Below are positions 22,330 through 32,600 of a stretch of 64,000 nucleotides of DNA, piece by piece. This stretch comes from Chondrus crispus (lineage: Eukaryota; Rhodophyta; Florideophyceae; Gigartinales; Gigartinaceae). Location: NCBI RefSeq assembly GCF_000350225.1, contig NW_005179035.1, positions 144,979 to 208,978 of the forward strand, read 5' to 3'. The notes beneath the pieces are model-generated. The model did not search any database and was not told the DNA's origin. It saw only the letters and a program-made list of their open reading frames with translations. Position numbers and translations under genes: made by a program. Each line of letters begins with the position of its first letter. The stretch's first letter is position 1.

Positions 22330-22363
22330 GTGAACGCGGACGTTCACTCTTGAGGAGGGGGCC
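22330..22363 (+). repeat. 34-bp polypurine-tract repeat, copy 2 (3' LTR PPT)
   Basis: Same palindrome plus purine-rich sequence as at 17732, ending GAGGAGGGGGCC one base before the LTR start. Its place directly before the LTR is that of the plus-strand primer site of reverse transcription. Confidence 0.8.
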
Positions 22364-22364
22364 G

Positions 22365-23027
22365 TGTGGCATAACGGCGGTTCGCGATTAGATTTAGATC
22401 AGATCAATGCGAACCACACACGCGCACACGTGTACCGCGCATGTGCCCCACGTGTACAGGGGCGCGCGCACGCACGTGCACACGTGTACCACACGTGTGG
22501 GAAGCGCGCATACCCACGTGTACTATACGTGTACAACACGTGTATAGACAGCACGGGACGGCCCGTGCTGACTACAGTAGCACTACAGTACAGCCCGTAC
22601 TGTACTGTAATAAGTTAGGATTACATGGTATATTAAATACGCGAGCGGACCGGCGGCGGTGAGAGGGACAAGCACGGACTTGTCCACGACCTACCGCCTA
22701 GGTCCGTCTTCCAGCTTAACTAACGAGCGCGATCCGCCTTCGCGCGCGTTAACCGGGACAAAGCGGGTAGGGGACAGCCGCGTACACGAGCGAGCCTAGA
22801 TCCGCCTCCGCCCGTCAGCGCTGGTACGTTACCCAGCGCTGCTCTGGGGCGTCGAGGCGTAGATCGGCCCGCACGTACGCTCGTCCCCGACCGTCCCGCT
22901 CTACCACCCTACCAGGGCCCGCTTTCCTGTCTCGTTAGCTGTGTGTTCTCCCCGTCTTCTCGCCCCCGTACAGGGTCCACGCCGAGCTAAGTATACACCC
23001 GTCTCCGTTGGGGGGTGTTACACTACA
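22365..23027 (+). mobile_element. 3' LTR of the gypsy element
   Basis: A 663-bp block from TGTGGCATAAC to GTTACACTACA (TG..CA ends), related to the solo LTR at 6313-7007 over most of its right two thirds. The first 200 bases differ more and are rich in ACACGTGTAC-type palindromes; a hairpin GCACGGGACGGCCCGTGC sits near 22549-22566. A TATA-like TATTAAAT at 22630 precedes the shared GCGGACCGGCGGCGGTGA block. The right neighbour is a decayed copia region, and no target duplication can be tested because the left end of the element is lost. Confidence 0.85.
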
Positions 23028-24232
23028 AGATGGTGCTCGGGGTCGTGTGCGGGCTCCTTTAGCTGTGGGTGCCTTGGTTCCTTGGCGGGGGGTCCAGGTG
23101 TATGCCTGGAGGATGTTGTGCCAGGGGGCTGTGCCGATTACTGTGTTGTCACGGTCTCGTATGCATGCGTGTTGGTGGTTGAACGTGACCGCGCAGTTTA
23201 GTGACGTGAGAGAGTGTACAGATACTAGCGTATACGGAATTTGGGGACTGTGAGCAGCTCGTAGGCGTATGCAGTGACCTCTTTTCGTATAAGTCTGTAT
23301 TGTTCCGGCATGCGTGCATGGTGTGGAGTTATTAGTGGCTGTGATCGATTTGGTGCGGTGAGGTAGGCGCCTCATGCGTGGGAACGGTCGGGAGGTGTGG
23401 GTGGGGTGTGCGGCGGAGTTGAGTATGAGAATACCCTCTGCTGCGTATGTTTCGTTGTCGTCCGATTCGGTGTCGTCGGCCTTCTGGTCGGGTTGTGTCT
23501 GGAAAGAGGGTTCTTGTATGACTCGGGCTTTGGGAAACGGTTTCTTGCGCGAGGCCTTCTGGTATCGCGGGTGTGTCGGATCGCGGCACTCGTTGTCGGA
23601 GTGCTGCGGGCGCCGGACACCTTTGGAGATGTGGTGTCGACAGGCGTTGGGGTGGTATGCCGTGGGGTGTCGTGTGATGTGCCAGGGTGCACGTTGTCTC
23701 GGTATGCGGTTGTATTCGGGGTGTGATGGTGTTGCTGTTTGCCAAGGGTTGCTTGGTTTGATAGCGAGACGATAGTTTCGATCCAGTTGTACTTGTGCAC
23801 GAAGTCTTTGATGCTCTTGGGTTGGAGGGAGAGCAGCTCGAGACCTATGTCTGCTGTGTTGGGGTTCTTTTTCAGGCCGTCTATCATGTAGTACACTGTG
23901 GTGGATGGGTCGGCTATGTCGGGGAACCGGGCGGCGATTATTTGTGCTCGGATAGTCTCGTGGCGTTTGACGTATTCGTATACAGTCTGACCTTCCTCGA
24001 TTTGACATTTCTCGGCCAGTTGCTTGAGATATATGTGGTCGCTGGTATTTGTGGTGTCGAGGTGAACTGTGAGCTTTTGCAGGATGTCGTACGGGGTGGG
24101 TTGCTCGTCGGGGGTGCGCAGGTTGCCTTCGAGGTGATCAATGGCGTCGTGTGTGTATGCGGCTCATTGGAGCGCGATGAGCCAGGGACCGTAATTCGAC
24201 GGTTCGAGTTTGGGAATGTCACGGCGGTCCAT
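23028..24232 (-). pseudogene. decayed Ty1/copia gag-protease region
   Basis: Read leftwards from an ATG at 24232: RDIPKLEPSNYGPWLIALQ (typical start of copia gag), then after a stop DAIDHLEGNLRTPDEQPTPY, YEYVKRHETIRAQIIAARFP, VYYMIDGLKKNP and KDFVHKYNWIETI, the retrotransposon gag fold. Further on, in other frames, a CCHC-like knuckle remnant (around KGVRRPQHSDNEC) and a protease-type segment leading to a gag-pre-integrase region (PYTLVSVHSLTSLNCAVTFN) are readable. At least three frame changes and stops occur. The reading ends at the gypsy LTR, and no copia integrase or RT is found on the far side of the gypsy element, so the rest was lost. Confidence 0.7.
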
Positions 24233-24595
24233 GATTGTGGGATTGGAGTGGGCGCGTGGGTGTTGCGGTGGGAGTAGAGGAGGTCTGCCGGAGGCAGTGT
24301 GCGGGGGATTGATGATGATTCGGGACGGGGCTGCCTTGTGTTGAGCGTTTCCGTTCCGGCTTGGTTTTGCACCGGGGGTTGGCTCCGGCGGGTGCGTGCC
24401 CGTCCTGGGTACTTGCCGTAAGCGCGATCCAGTTTGTTATTCGATGTTCGGTGTGTTGAGCAGTGAAACGAAGCGGGCCATAACCTGATGAATCGTAATC
24501 GTCATGGTTCTGTCTTTACTCGCCGCCGCCGTCTCGTGGGTCTAAGTACCGCGTGTGACAGACTGTAATGCGGACAGTCTGTCCTTGCGGTCCGT
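24233..24595. other. likely 5' part of the copia remnant, non-coding
   Basis: No gene. The place corresponds to the leader or LTR of the copia copy, but no matching LTR was identified. Confidence 0.3.
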
Positions 24596-24745
24596 CATTC
24601 ACAGCTGCTATCCCAGTGTTCTGCAAGATGTTATTGCCGAAAACAAGCACGTTAAGGAAATAATGTCCAGGATAGCTTTTTAAATAATCAATTTAATTTA
24701 TACGTTTTTTGCAAAAAAGAGCTGTCCTCATATGAGGACAAGCCC
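24596..24745 (-). repeat. partial copy of the foldback-like repeat (family of 59.3-61.1 kb)
   Basis: Contains TTCTGCAAGATGTTATTGCCGA, GTTAAGGAAATAATGTCC, AATCAATTTAATTTATAC and TTTTTTGCAAAAAAGAGCTG followed by CCTCATATGAGG. The same words, in the same order, occur at 59561-59670 and, inverted, at 60174-60380. The copy ends at a GACAC-type boundary near 24757. Confidence 0.7.
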
Positions 24746-25060
24746 CGGTTGGATAGACACTACACTGTAGCCAGAGAACACGACACGTGTGCGAGTACCA
24801 GTGAGGTGCAATGCAAAATGACGTCGAGATACTGTATCACGGGGCGAATAGTGCTCGTTTTCTACACGCTGTACTTTACAGTACACGTACAGTACCCATG
24901 GGTACATGATGCAGAGCCCGAATCATACTGATCTTTTAAAAAATAAAGATTGAGAGTGCTTGTTGACATCATCTTTTGGGCAATACTCTTACCATACAAA
25001 ACGCCATGACCCTCTCCTTCTGCGGTCATTCAAAAAAGACTGGTGAAGTCTCCCTGTGAC
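24746..25060. other. upstream region of the FNR-like gene
   Basis: Non-coding. It contains two copies of TACAGTAC (24877-24884 and 24888-24895) with ACGT between them and the palindrome GTACCCATGGGTAC next to them. Confidence 0.4.
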
Positions 25061-25960
25061 ATGAGCATCTTCACCATCCCATCGAAAGCAGGTGTAGACC
25101 GCACATCACAGGCGGGGCGGATTCTTCCAGGCGTCCCATGCTTTGCATTCGGGCTAATACCTACGAAGTCCAATCGTTTGGGGCGTTCAAGCCATGCCGC
25201 CGTAACGCGTCCTTCAGCCCGAAGAAGCGCAGTTTCGAATTCCTTGAGTCTTCCAGCTTGGGAGCGGGAATACGAAAAAGATCGAGGCCTGGTTGGGACT
25301 TCGTATGAGACAGCGACCGTGGAGGAGGTCGCCCCCGCTGGAGATGGGTTCCTCAGAATAACAGTGGATACGGCGGTGACATGCACCTCTCAAACTTATA
25401 CCTCAGAGGGGCAGTTTCTTTTTCTCAAACCGTGGGGAGACGAAGATGGTTCCATTGAACCTTGCTGCTTTACGGACCTGCCAGGAGAGGGAACCATAAT
25501 GCAGTTTTTTGTCCCAGAGGTGAGTGCTGTAGGGGAAGCTGCTCTGGCGGGTGAATTGCTCGAAGTTAGCGAAGTGATGGGGAAAGGTTTTCGTCCCCAT
25601 ATTGTCTCCAATAAGTTCAAGCAAGTTTCTGCAGTATTGGCTGTATGTATTGAACAGTTTTGCTCGCCGTCACTGCTAGCCCTTCGATACGAAAGCAGAC
25701 CAAGTTCGATTTTTTTGATTGCAGAAAAAGATGGTGCGTTTGCAAAGTCACTTTCAAGTTGGATGGCAGGCGGCTCTGGCAATCGTGCCGTTTATTACTT
25801 TCCAGATGAGTCTAGTCTCATACGAGCATTTGAAGCACAGCTCGAACGAGAAGCAAGTGCAGCTGTATTGCTTAGCGCTGATAGGAACTTGTGCCATCGA
25901 GCGGAAGAAGCGGTACATCGTCTTGGCGAAGGAAGAAATCTTTACACGTTCGCTCCATGA
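25061..25960 (+). CDS. plastid-type FNR-like flavoprotein/oxidoreductase-like protein
   Basis: 299 residues from the first in-frame ATG. Residues 1-65 are Ser/Arg-rich with few acids, as in plastid transit peptides. From about residue 85 the order VEEVAPAGDGFLRITVD, YTSEGQFLFLKPWGDEDGSI, CCFTDLPG and LLEVSEVMGKGF is that of the FAD/flavin-binding barrel of the ferredoxin-NADP reductase superfamily, closest to plant chloroplast FAD/NAD(P)-binding oxidoreductases. The second half (IFLIAEKDGAF to LLSADRNLCHRAEEAVHRLG) fits the nucleotide-binding domain, but the usual glycine-rich G(T/S)GI.P segment reads LAVCIEQFCSPSLLALRYES, so NAD(P) binding may be weak or lost. It is convergent with the next gene, with 36 bp between stops. 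An undetected intron could explain the odd segment. Confidence 0.55.
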   Translation: MSIFTIPSKAGVDRTSQAGRILPGVPCFAFGLIPTKSNRLGRSSHAAVTRPSARRSAVSNSLSLPAWEREYEKDRGLVGTSYETATVEEVAPAGDGFLRITVDTAVTCTSQTYTSEGQFLFLKPWGDEDGSIEPCCFTDLPGEGTIMQFFVPEVSAVGEAALAGELLEVSEVMGKGFRPHIVSNKFKQVSAVLAVCIEQFCSPSLLALRYESRPSSIFLIAEKDGAFAKSLSSWMAGGSGNRAVYYFPDESSLIRAFEAQLEREASAAVLLSADRNLCHRAEEAVHRLGEGRNLYTFAP

Positions 25961-25996
25961 CTACGAGATGACGGGTCGAACAGTTTGAGATTACCC

Positions 25997-27103
25997 CTAC
26001 TTTTCAAGTCCGTCTAGCAAAGATGGATACGGCTTCCCAGTCGCTCCTCCTTTCAGAATGATATCAAGCACGCGGTCCTCCCTCACAATTGAGAGCCGGG
26101 TAGTTTCCGCTGAGCATAAGTACAGCGCCTCCTTCTGACACACGTCCAAAATTGCATCCACCGATATTTCGTAAACCTCCGCTAACTCGTTGATAGTTCT
26201 GTCCGAGTATCTGTCACTCAAGTCTACAGCGTCGAATGACGTAATGAGATTCAACAACCTCTCAATCTCCTCCCTAGTCATCGAATCCCTAATACTTTGA
26301 TTGCCACTTATCGGCACAGGGACGCCATAGTGAATCATAGCGTCAACAACAAACTCAAGCGGTACTGAATAGTCTTCCGCGACATCTTCCACGGTGCAAT
26401 CCACGATGCCGTCCCTTCCCGATTGCACATCTTTCAAGCTTTCGATACCAACTAGCTTTTTCCTTGCCACAATATCATGCAAACGCTGCCCAGTCGATGT
26501 TGGGTTTAATCGCATCGCAGCATGCTCCAAGTCGCGATGTTCACCTGATTGGTAGGCTTCAGCTGCCCAACTCGGCATGTATTGCACATGATCGTCAATA
26601 AAATAATCCATACCCACTGGTTTTTCTGCATCCTCTCCGCTGCCCGTCAGCTCTTCTCGTTGGGTTTGTGCTCCTTTCTCCTCGTCCAGACCTCCACCGG
26701 TTTCTTGTTCCACAGGTTGTACAACGGTACGCCCATTCCACTCATCGGACCTCTTCTCAGCCAGCGTCAAAAAATCATGCGACAATCTGTCTTCGTCTCC
26801 AGAACTGCTGTCACGGACGTCGCCGAGCTGGTCTTGCCCCGCCTGCTGCAGCTCCTCCACTAGCTTTGCGACGTCCTTGCCATCTATAACAATGTAATCA
26901 TCATCGCTGACCATTTCTTCGTACAGAAGATCTTGCGTAGCTGTGACGTCATCACTCTGCATAGACGCGCAACACCTAAACACTCGGCGCCGTCTCGACG
27001 ATGTTTGTATGGTGCGATGCGCCAACGACCGGACGTGCGTGCAATTGTTTGCACGAGCGCTGTTTCCACGAAGCACCGGAATAGCATTGATGAACGCCAA
27101 CAT
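25997..27103 (-). CDS. putative plastid-targeted protein with two HTH-like segments
   Basis: 368 residues from the ATG at 27103; the open frame continues upstream without another ATG. Residues 1-48 (MLAFINAIPVLRGN, SRRRRVFRCC) look like an organelle transit peptide. An acidic, low-complexity region follows to about residue 190. The conserved-looking C-terminal half has two similar helical units: CTVEDVAEDYSVPLEFVVDA with MIHYGVPVPI, and TINELAEVYEISVDAILDVC with QKEALYLCSAETTRLS. Both have the spacing of a helix-turn-helix ('T(V/I)..(V/L)A..Y.(V/I)......D'). No enzyme motif is visible. Related plastid proteins with this tandem arrangement may exist in plants, but I cannot name the family. DNA or RNA binding is an inference from the fold-like pattern only. 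Confidence 0.6.
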   Translation of the reverse strand: MLAFINAIPVLRGNSARANNCTHVRSLAHRTIQTSSRRRRVFRCCASMQSDDVTATQDLLYEEMVSDDDYIVIDGKDVAKLVEELQQAGQDQLGDVRDSSSGDEDRLSHDFLTLAEKRSDEWNGRTVVQPVEQETGGGLDEEKGAQTQREELTGSGEDAEKPVGMDYFIDDHVQYMPSWAAEAYQSGEHRDLEHAAMRLNPTSTGQRLHDIVARKKLVGIESLKDVQSGRDGIVDCTVEDVAEDYSVPLEFVVDAMIHYGVPVPISGNQSIRDSMTREEIERLLNLITSFDAVDLSDRYSDRTINELAEVYEISVDAILDVCQKEALYLCSAETTRLSIVREDRVLDIILKGGATGKPYPSLLDGLEK

Positions 27104-29602
27104 TGCGGTGGTTGGGCGATATGGGGACCGAGACGTGATATGGGGGCCGAGAGGGAAAGCGTATGGGTCGGCAGGGTCGATGTTCACCAAGTCTACTCCT
27201 CATCGGTACTACTGCTCACAGAGGATCAAAATTTTCAGGTTAAAAGTCGGACGAGATCAAATCATGGCCTCATATAAAAAGATATGTTTTCGATGGTGAT
27301 TGGTTGTGATGAGATATTTGTATTCAAGTGGGCCTTTTTGGCATCAATTAAGGGGTAGATTTTCAGGTCACTGAAGCAACGTAGAAAGGCAGTAGAGCTT
27401 GCTGTCTCTGCGGAGCTTGCATGTCCATACAAGCATAGAACAAGCGCAAAGCACTTACGCACATTCGGAGCTATGCTTTGGCAATATGTCTATAGCTCGG
27501 ATTGGGCCGCACAATGGGAGAAATCACTCGCACAAACCGTGGCAATGAATATGACTTCGTACTCTCGTCTTCACGGATGCCTATGTGTTCCAGACCTTGC
27601 CAAGCAGAGGACAGGAAAGCGGTTTCATGCGACCACACACCCAAGCTTACCTGCAGGAGACAATTTGAAGGCTAGTTTCTTCTCAGACATGTTGGCATGC
27701 AGACTCAAAAAAACGATGTTTTTTTAGATAGAGAATTCTCCCTCTACGCATTCTAGAGCAATACCAACTTACGCGAGATCTAAATACTCTGAAAGCGACC
27801 ATAGCTTTAATAGAATAGAAACGTTTAGGTCTAGCGGAGCTCGACGTGGTTATTCGAGCTCGGAGAACACGCAAATGGAATAGGTGTCAAAAACTGGAAA
27901 AAGTAGACGGAAGTCTCTTTGCAATAAGGCGCAACGGCAATGTCGTTTCTTTCACTCTACACTGAACTAGCTAGTCGAACGTCATTCACCAGTATCGCAT
28001 GGCCTATGATTTTCATTAAATACGCGTCTTCGTGTATGCGTCATGTGTGTCAAGTTAAGAAAGGTTCAAAGGTGACGCTGGTCCCAGTCTCGCCTAACAA
28101 TAATACACTCTATTACTATACACATGCGCGGAAAAGATCAGAACACAAAAGGGGCGAAATGACAGAGTGGGGGGTTAAAAAGTCATGTAGAGACGTGAGT
28201 AGTACTGGTTCTGTCTTGAGAAGACATGAGCAACGAATTGTGACATGCAAAATAACACAGGCAAGCATGGTGGATGAACAGGATTTACTTGCCGTACAGA
28301 AAAGTGGGATGACTTAGAAAGTGTTAACCGTGTTTGGTTTTCCACACCAGTCCGCACCAAAGAACATTCTGCAAGGTTCTGAAGAAAAGCCGGGCGGGAT
28401 AATGGGGGAGAGCTTTTCTCATTCTACAATCTGCGTGTTGTTGTGGGTGCTCCTGTACAGTGCGAGCGAGGGTTCTAGCTTCGGCGTCTTAACGTTTTTT
28501 AGCACAACAGAAGCGACGTGGACCGTCTGGACCCATTCATGTGACCCTTTTACTGCACAGTACCAAGGGTACACGTACCTTCCTTGTGTTGACATGTTGA
28601 CTTGAGCCAGGCCCATGCACGCAGCGTACAGTACTGTGCTGGCTGTAGCTGTGGAAGGAATCCAAAGTAACCGCCGGTTATTGCGCTTAGGTGCTCAACA
28701 GGTCTTCTGGATACAGTACAGTGTACATCTAAAAATATTACTTTACAGTTCAGTTTTGACGCGACTATCCAGACTGTACTGTGGTTTTGGAGACTATGGC
28801 GTAACGAGAATTGTGGAATTTTTGAGCAATGGTGGTTGCGCAACAAAGCGTCCAATCCAGGTTTTGAAAGGTGGGGCTAGGGGCAGCCGTTGGCCCGGAA
28901 GGGCAGGAAGTCTTTCTACCACTGTCAGAGAACATGAATCGTGTCCATGTGTGCGATGATGGTTGGCTGGAAAGATGGCTGTGTAATGTCAGAGACTGTA
29001 ATGGGAAGTGGTCCTTCGTTGGGCCTCGAGGTCTTATGCCGCATTTTTTATAAACAAATCATCATATGGATGGAAAGGAGTACGAAAGGGCCAAACTCTG
29101 TGCAGCGAATGCGAGCGGGGCGCAAGACGGACAGCCAATCAGCGGGTGTGATTGGGCCCCGCGGGCCAAATGGGGCCTGCGGGCCAACAGTTCCAGATGC
29201 TCGCAGAGACTTTCTCTAGCCTATTCTCCACACTCGATGAACGCCGCCCCTTTTCATCCAATCGCACCCCGCCGCCCGCAATTTTTTTGCGCTTCCCCGC
29301 TTCCCGTCTGCCACGCGAAACACGAACAACCCATTCGCAAGCGCCCCCCTCCCACCACCCCTTCCCCTCCTCTCTCTCCCACCCTGCCCCTGTCCGCCCT
29401 TGGCCCCCGCGGCTGTCACCTGCCCACCTTTCATACTCACACCACTTCACCCCAATCCCCTTCTCTCTCTCCACTTCGCGGCCGCCTCACACCCCTCCCT
29501 TCCCGTACCGCGCCCGCACCACCACTTGCAGGCCTTGGCGCCTCCGCAACCGCAGCCCTGAATCCCAACCGGTCTGCGACGGCGGACCCCGCAGTGGCGG
29601 GC
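27104..29602. other. 2.5-kb intergenic region, partly 5' UTR/promoter of CNOT4
   Basis: No supported gene; short frames here lack protein-like composition. It contains TACAGTAC at 28627 and 28712 and related TGTACTGT sites between 28450 and 28780. The last 350 bases before 29603 are very C-rich and free of stops in one frame, which makes the CNOT4 frame appear longer than it is. Confidence 0.45.
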
Positions 29603-32600
29603 ATGGACGAGGAGGAGGAGGAAATTCCTACCTGTCCTCTATGTCTGGAGGAACTAGACTCCACAGACCGTGCTGTTAAGGCGTGTCAATGCGGTTATCA
29701 GGTATGTTTATGGTGCCTTCACCACATTCGCGAGCAACTTTCTGCCCGATGTCCCGCATGCCGAACTCCGTATGAGGAACAAAACTTCAAGTTTGCGGAA
29801 GTCAATCCTGAGCAGGCTGCGAAAGAAGCAAAGGAAAGAGCGACGGCAAAAAAGGAACGCGAACGGCGAGAGAAACTCAAGGAAATTGAAAAGGAACGTG
29901 CTCGTGCAGTCGCGGTCTCTCAGCTAAAAGCAAAGAGCAACTTCAAGCATGCCAGAATTTTGCAAAGAAACTTGGTCTATGTCATTGGGCTCAGTCTGAC
30001 TTTGGCGAGAGAAGAGGTTATTCGTCGTGCCGATATGTTTGGAAAGTTCGGTCGCATGATGCGCATTCTTGTCAATCGTTCTCATCCTTTCAACGCGGAT
30101 GCTCCTGGAGGACCAAGCATATCTGCGTACATTCAATATTATCGTGATTCCGACGCTTCAGCTGCAGTTCGTGGCATGAACAACGGTGTCTTTGACGGTA
30201 GGGAAATACGCTGCGCGATCGCCACCACCAAATATTGCGATGTCTTTGCTCGAAACGCGGCTGCCTCAGATCAGAATGCCATGTTTCACTGCGGCAATCA
30301 GTTCTGCATGTACTATCATTCGATTGCACCCGCGGACCTTGTCCTTACTAGAGAAGAAGTGTTGGCAAGACAACTAGGGCCTCCGCCTCCTGCGCATCTC
30401 TTTTTCCCAGACTCCCGTCGCCCGAACCATGCCCCCCTTCCCTTTCATAGACCCGGCCCTCCACAGCCAATTCCTATTCATCCACCACCCAACACTGGCG
30501 TTCCACTATCGACTTCGTCCGCCTCCCAGGGTCGTTCCATGATGACACGACCACCGGCATCGATGCCAAGTCCATCTACCGCTCCCTCTATTCCGTTCCC
30601 TCAACATGGCCAACCTCCCATTCATGTAATCCCCAACATGAATGTCCCTTTGTCAATGCCAGCTACGACGCAAGGAAGCAATGGTGCTTCGGCTGCTGGT
30701 CAGCAAGCGCCTCCATCTTCGCCTCGCCCGCGAGTGCCTGGGAACGTTACTGCTGGACGCAAGGTTGGTGGCCCACCTCAACCATTCTCTCCAACACGCG
30801 CGCCCGTTCGAACTCCACCTGGGTCCCCCCAGTCTGGGCGATCGAGTTCTTTTCTTCATCGCTCTCCGAGGAAATCGGAACCAGGATCAGTGCCACTGTC
30901 ATCTGCGGGAGCATCTAGCGCCAGGGGGAATGGGACCAGATCGGCCACTGCTAGCGCGGCTCCCTTCTTTTCACCACGATCCAGTAGAGCTCAGCTCCCT
31001 TCAAATGCTGGGTGGGCGTCGGGTCACAGTCGTAATTCGTCTCGCTCTCCCCCACGGCGTGGTCCGTCGACTTCTCTCGACGAATCTGCTCTGTCCACAC
31101 CCCGTACACCGCGTCGTCTCCCCCGAGATAATGCGCCCCCAGGTTTTGAAAGTGCCGCAAGTTCAAGTACCTCGGCGGCACCGTCGCGACCTCCTGGCTT
31201 TGACACCCCAGCTTCGCCTCAGTCATCTAGTGGCAACCGAGAAGGAGCAGTAACAAAGTCTGGTTTGACAAGCGGAGCTCATATTTCGGCCCCTCCTGGT
31301 TTCGGACCAACCGCAGTTTCGTCACGAGGTAATGGATCCGAAGAAACGGATAGGAACAACGTTGCGGCGGCATGGTCTCAGGAGGCAACCACCGATGAGG
31401 TGTTTGCCACGCAAGATCGACGCCCGCGAAGACCCGTCGGGAAGCCAGGTCAGCGTGCTGGTCTTGGTCCTCAGAGTGCTACTGATTCTGTGCCTGCATT
31501 GGCACAGCTGCTTGCGAAGCGAGGAAAAGAGACTGGTGTGTCAGCGGAGCTTCAGTCCAAGACGGGACCTCTGGAAATTTCTGACGCATCCGAATCTCGT
31601 AATGGACAATACAACCTTGCGGATGCGCCACTGGTGTCTCAACCACCACTTGGGTCTTTGTTTGGGAAGTCGTCGCAAGGAGGCAAAGTACCCCCGTCAG
31701 ATGTGGATCGTCGCGTGAAGAGCCCCGAGTCGTCCTCGTACACATCCGCGTTTTCTGTACCGCTGGGACGTACTGAGACATCCAAACTTCAGGAAAGCGC
31801 GGCCGCAGCAAGACGGAATAGCTCTCGGTTCGACTTTGCAAGACGTTCGGTCCCTGAGTCACTCTCTGAGTCAACTCATCCCTCGACTCAGTCAATGAGC
31901 ATACCGTCTCTTGAGCGTGGTGCTTCGAAAACGACTTTCGGCAAAGTGGGGGGGTCTGCCGTCCCGAAATCTAGTCGCGATGAGTATGCTTTTGCTGAAA
32001 TGAACCCGAACTTTGTTCAGGGCTCGTCTGCGGTAACTTCTACTTCGCACGCACTGAAACAGGCGCGCTCCAGATTTGGATTTGCGGAGCAGACGTCCTC
32101 TCCGAAGTCAAACCATACGCGTCCTCGGCCTGAAGGGCTGGATTCTACAGCAAACGGGGAAGGGCTGAGCAGCGGATTTGATGGACCGTTTGCGAATCTG
32201 TCTACTGCTGAGAAGCTGGCTTCCCTCTTTCATCGGGCAGAATGGTCGGGCGAAAGGCTACCCCCAATGCCTACGCACGAGCCTCAAGTAGATCAATTGG
32301 CCAGCGCAGATCAAGTACTGGACCCAAATACAAGTCACAATCGCCCTGTCACTGCATTACCAATTCCCGCAGCCGTACCAGATCATGGAGAGATACGGAA
32401 AAATTCACCAGTATCTCGCTCTCGCCCAACACAATATGCCCCCCCGGGTTTTAGGGAGGCCACGCCTGACATTTCGCCAGAAACCACTGCAGTCGACAAC
32501 AAGACGACTACCGCGGGCGTGGCCACTAAAGTGGCATCTGGCGGCTCGACACGCAATGCTTCTGAAGCGCTGTCACCTGTTCGAACGGACGATACCGTTA

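Larger units (their letters stand above)
13545..23027 (+). mobile_element. 5'-truncated Ty3/gypsy chromovirus-type retrotransposon with antisense payload
   Basis: The element runs from a protease remnant through RT, RNase H and integrase (13545-17438), a frameshifted chromodomain-like end (to 17755), a polypurine-like tract, about 4.6 kb of extra DNA with an antisense reading frame, a second polypurine-like tract and a 3' LTR (22365-23027). The order protease-RT-RNase H-integrase is that of Ty3/gypsy. No gag, primer-binding site or 5' LTR is found upstream. The left boundary near 13545 is where coding similarity starts; the true break could lie somewhat further left. A solo LTR of the same family lies at 6313. 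Confidence 0.85.

Noticed and set aside
22935-24008. A 357-codon minus-strand frame running from copia gag through the gypsy LTR end
   Set aside because: It crosses the LTR boundary at 23027 and mixes frames of the copia remnant; the protein-like parts lie in different frames.
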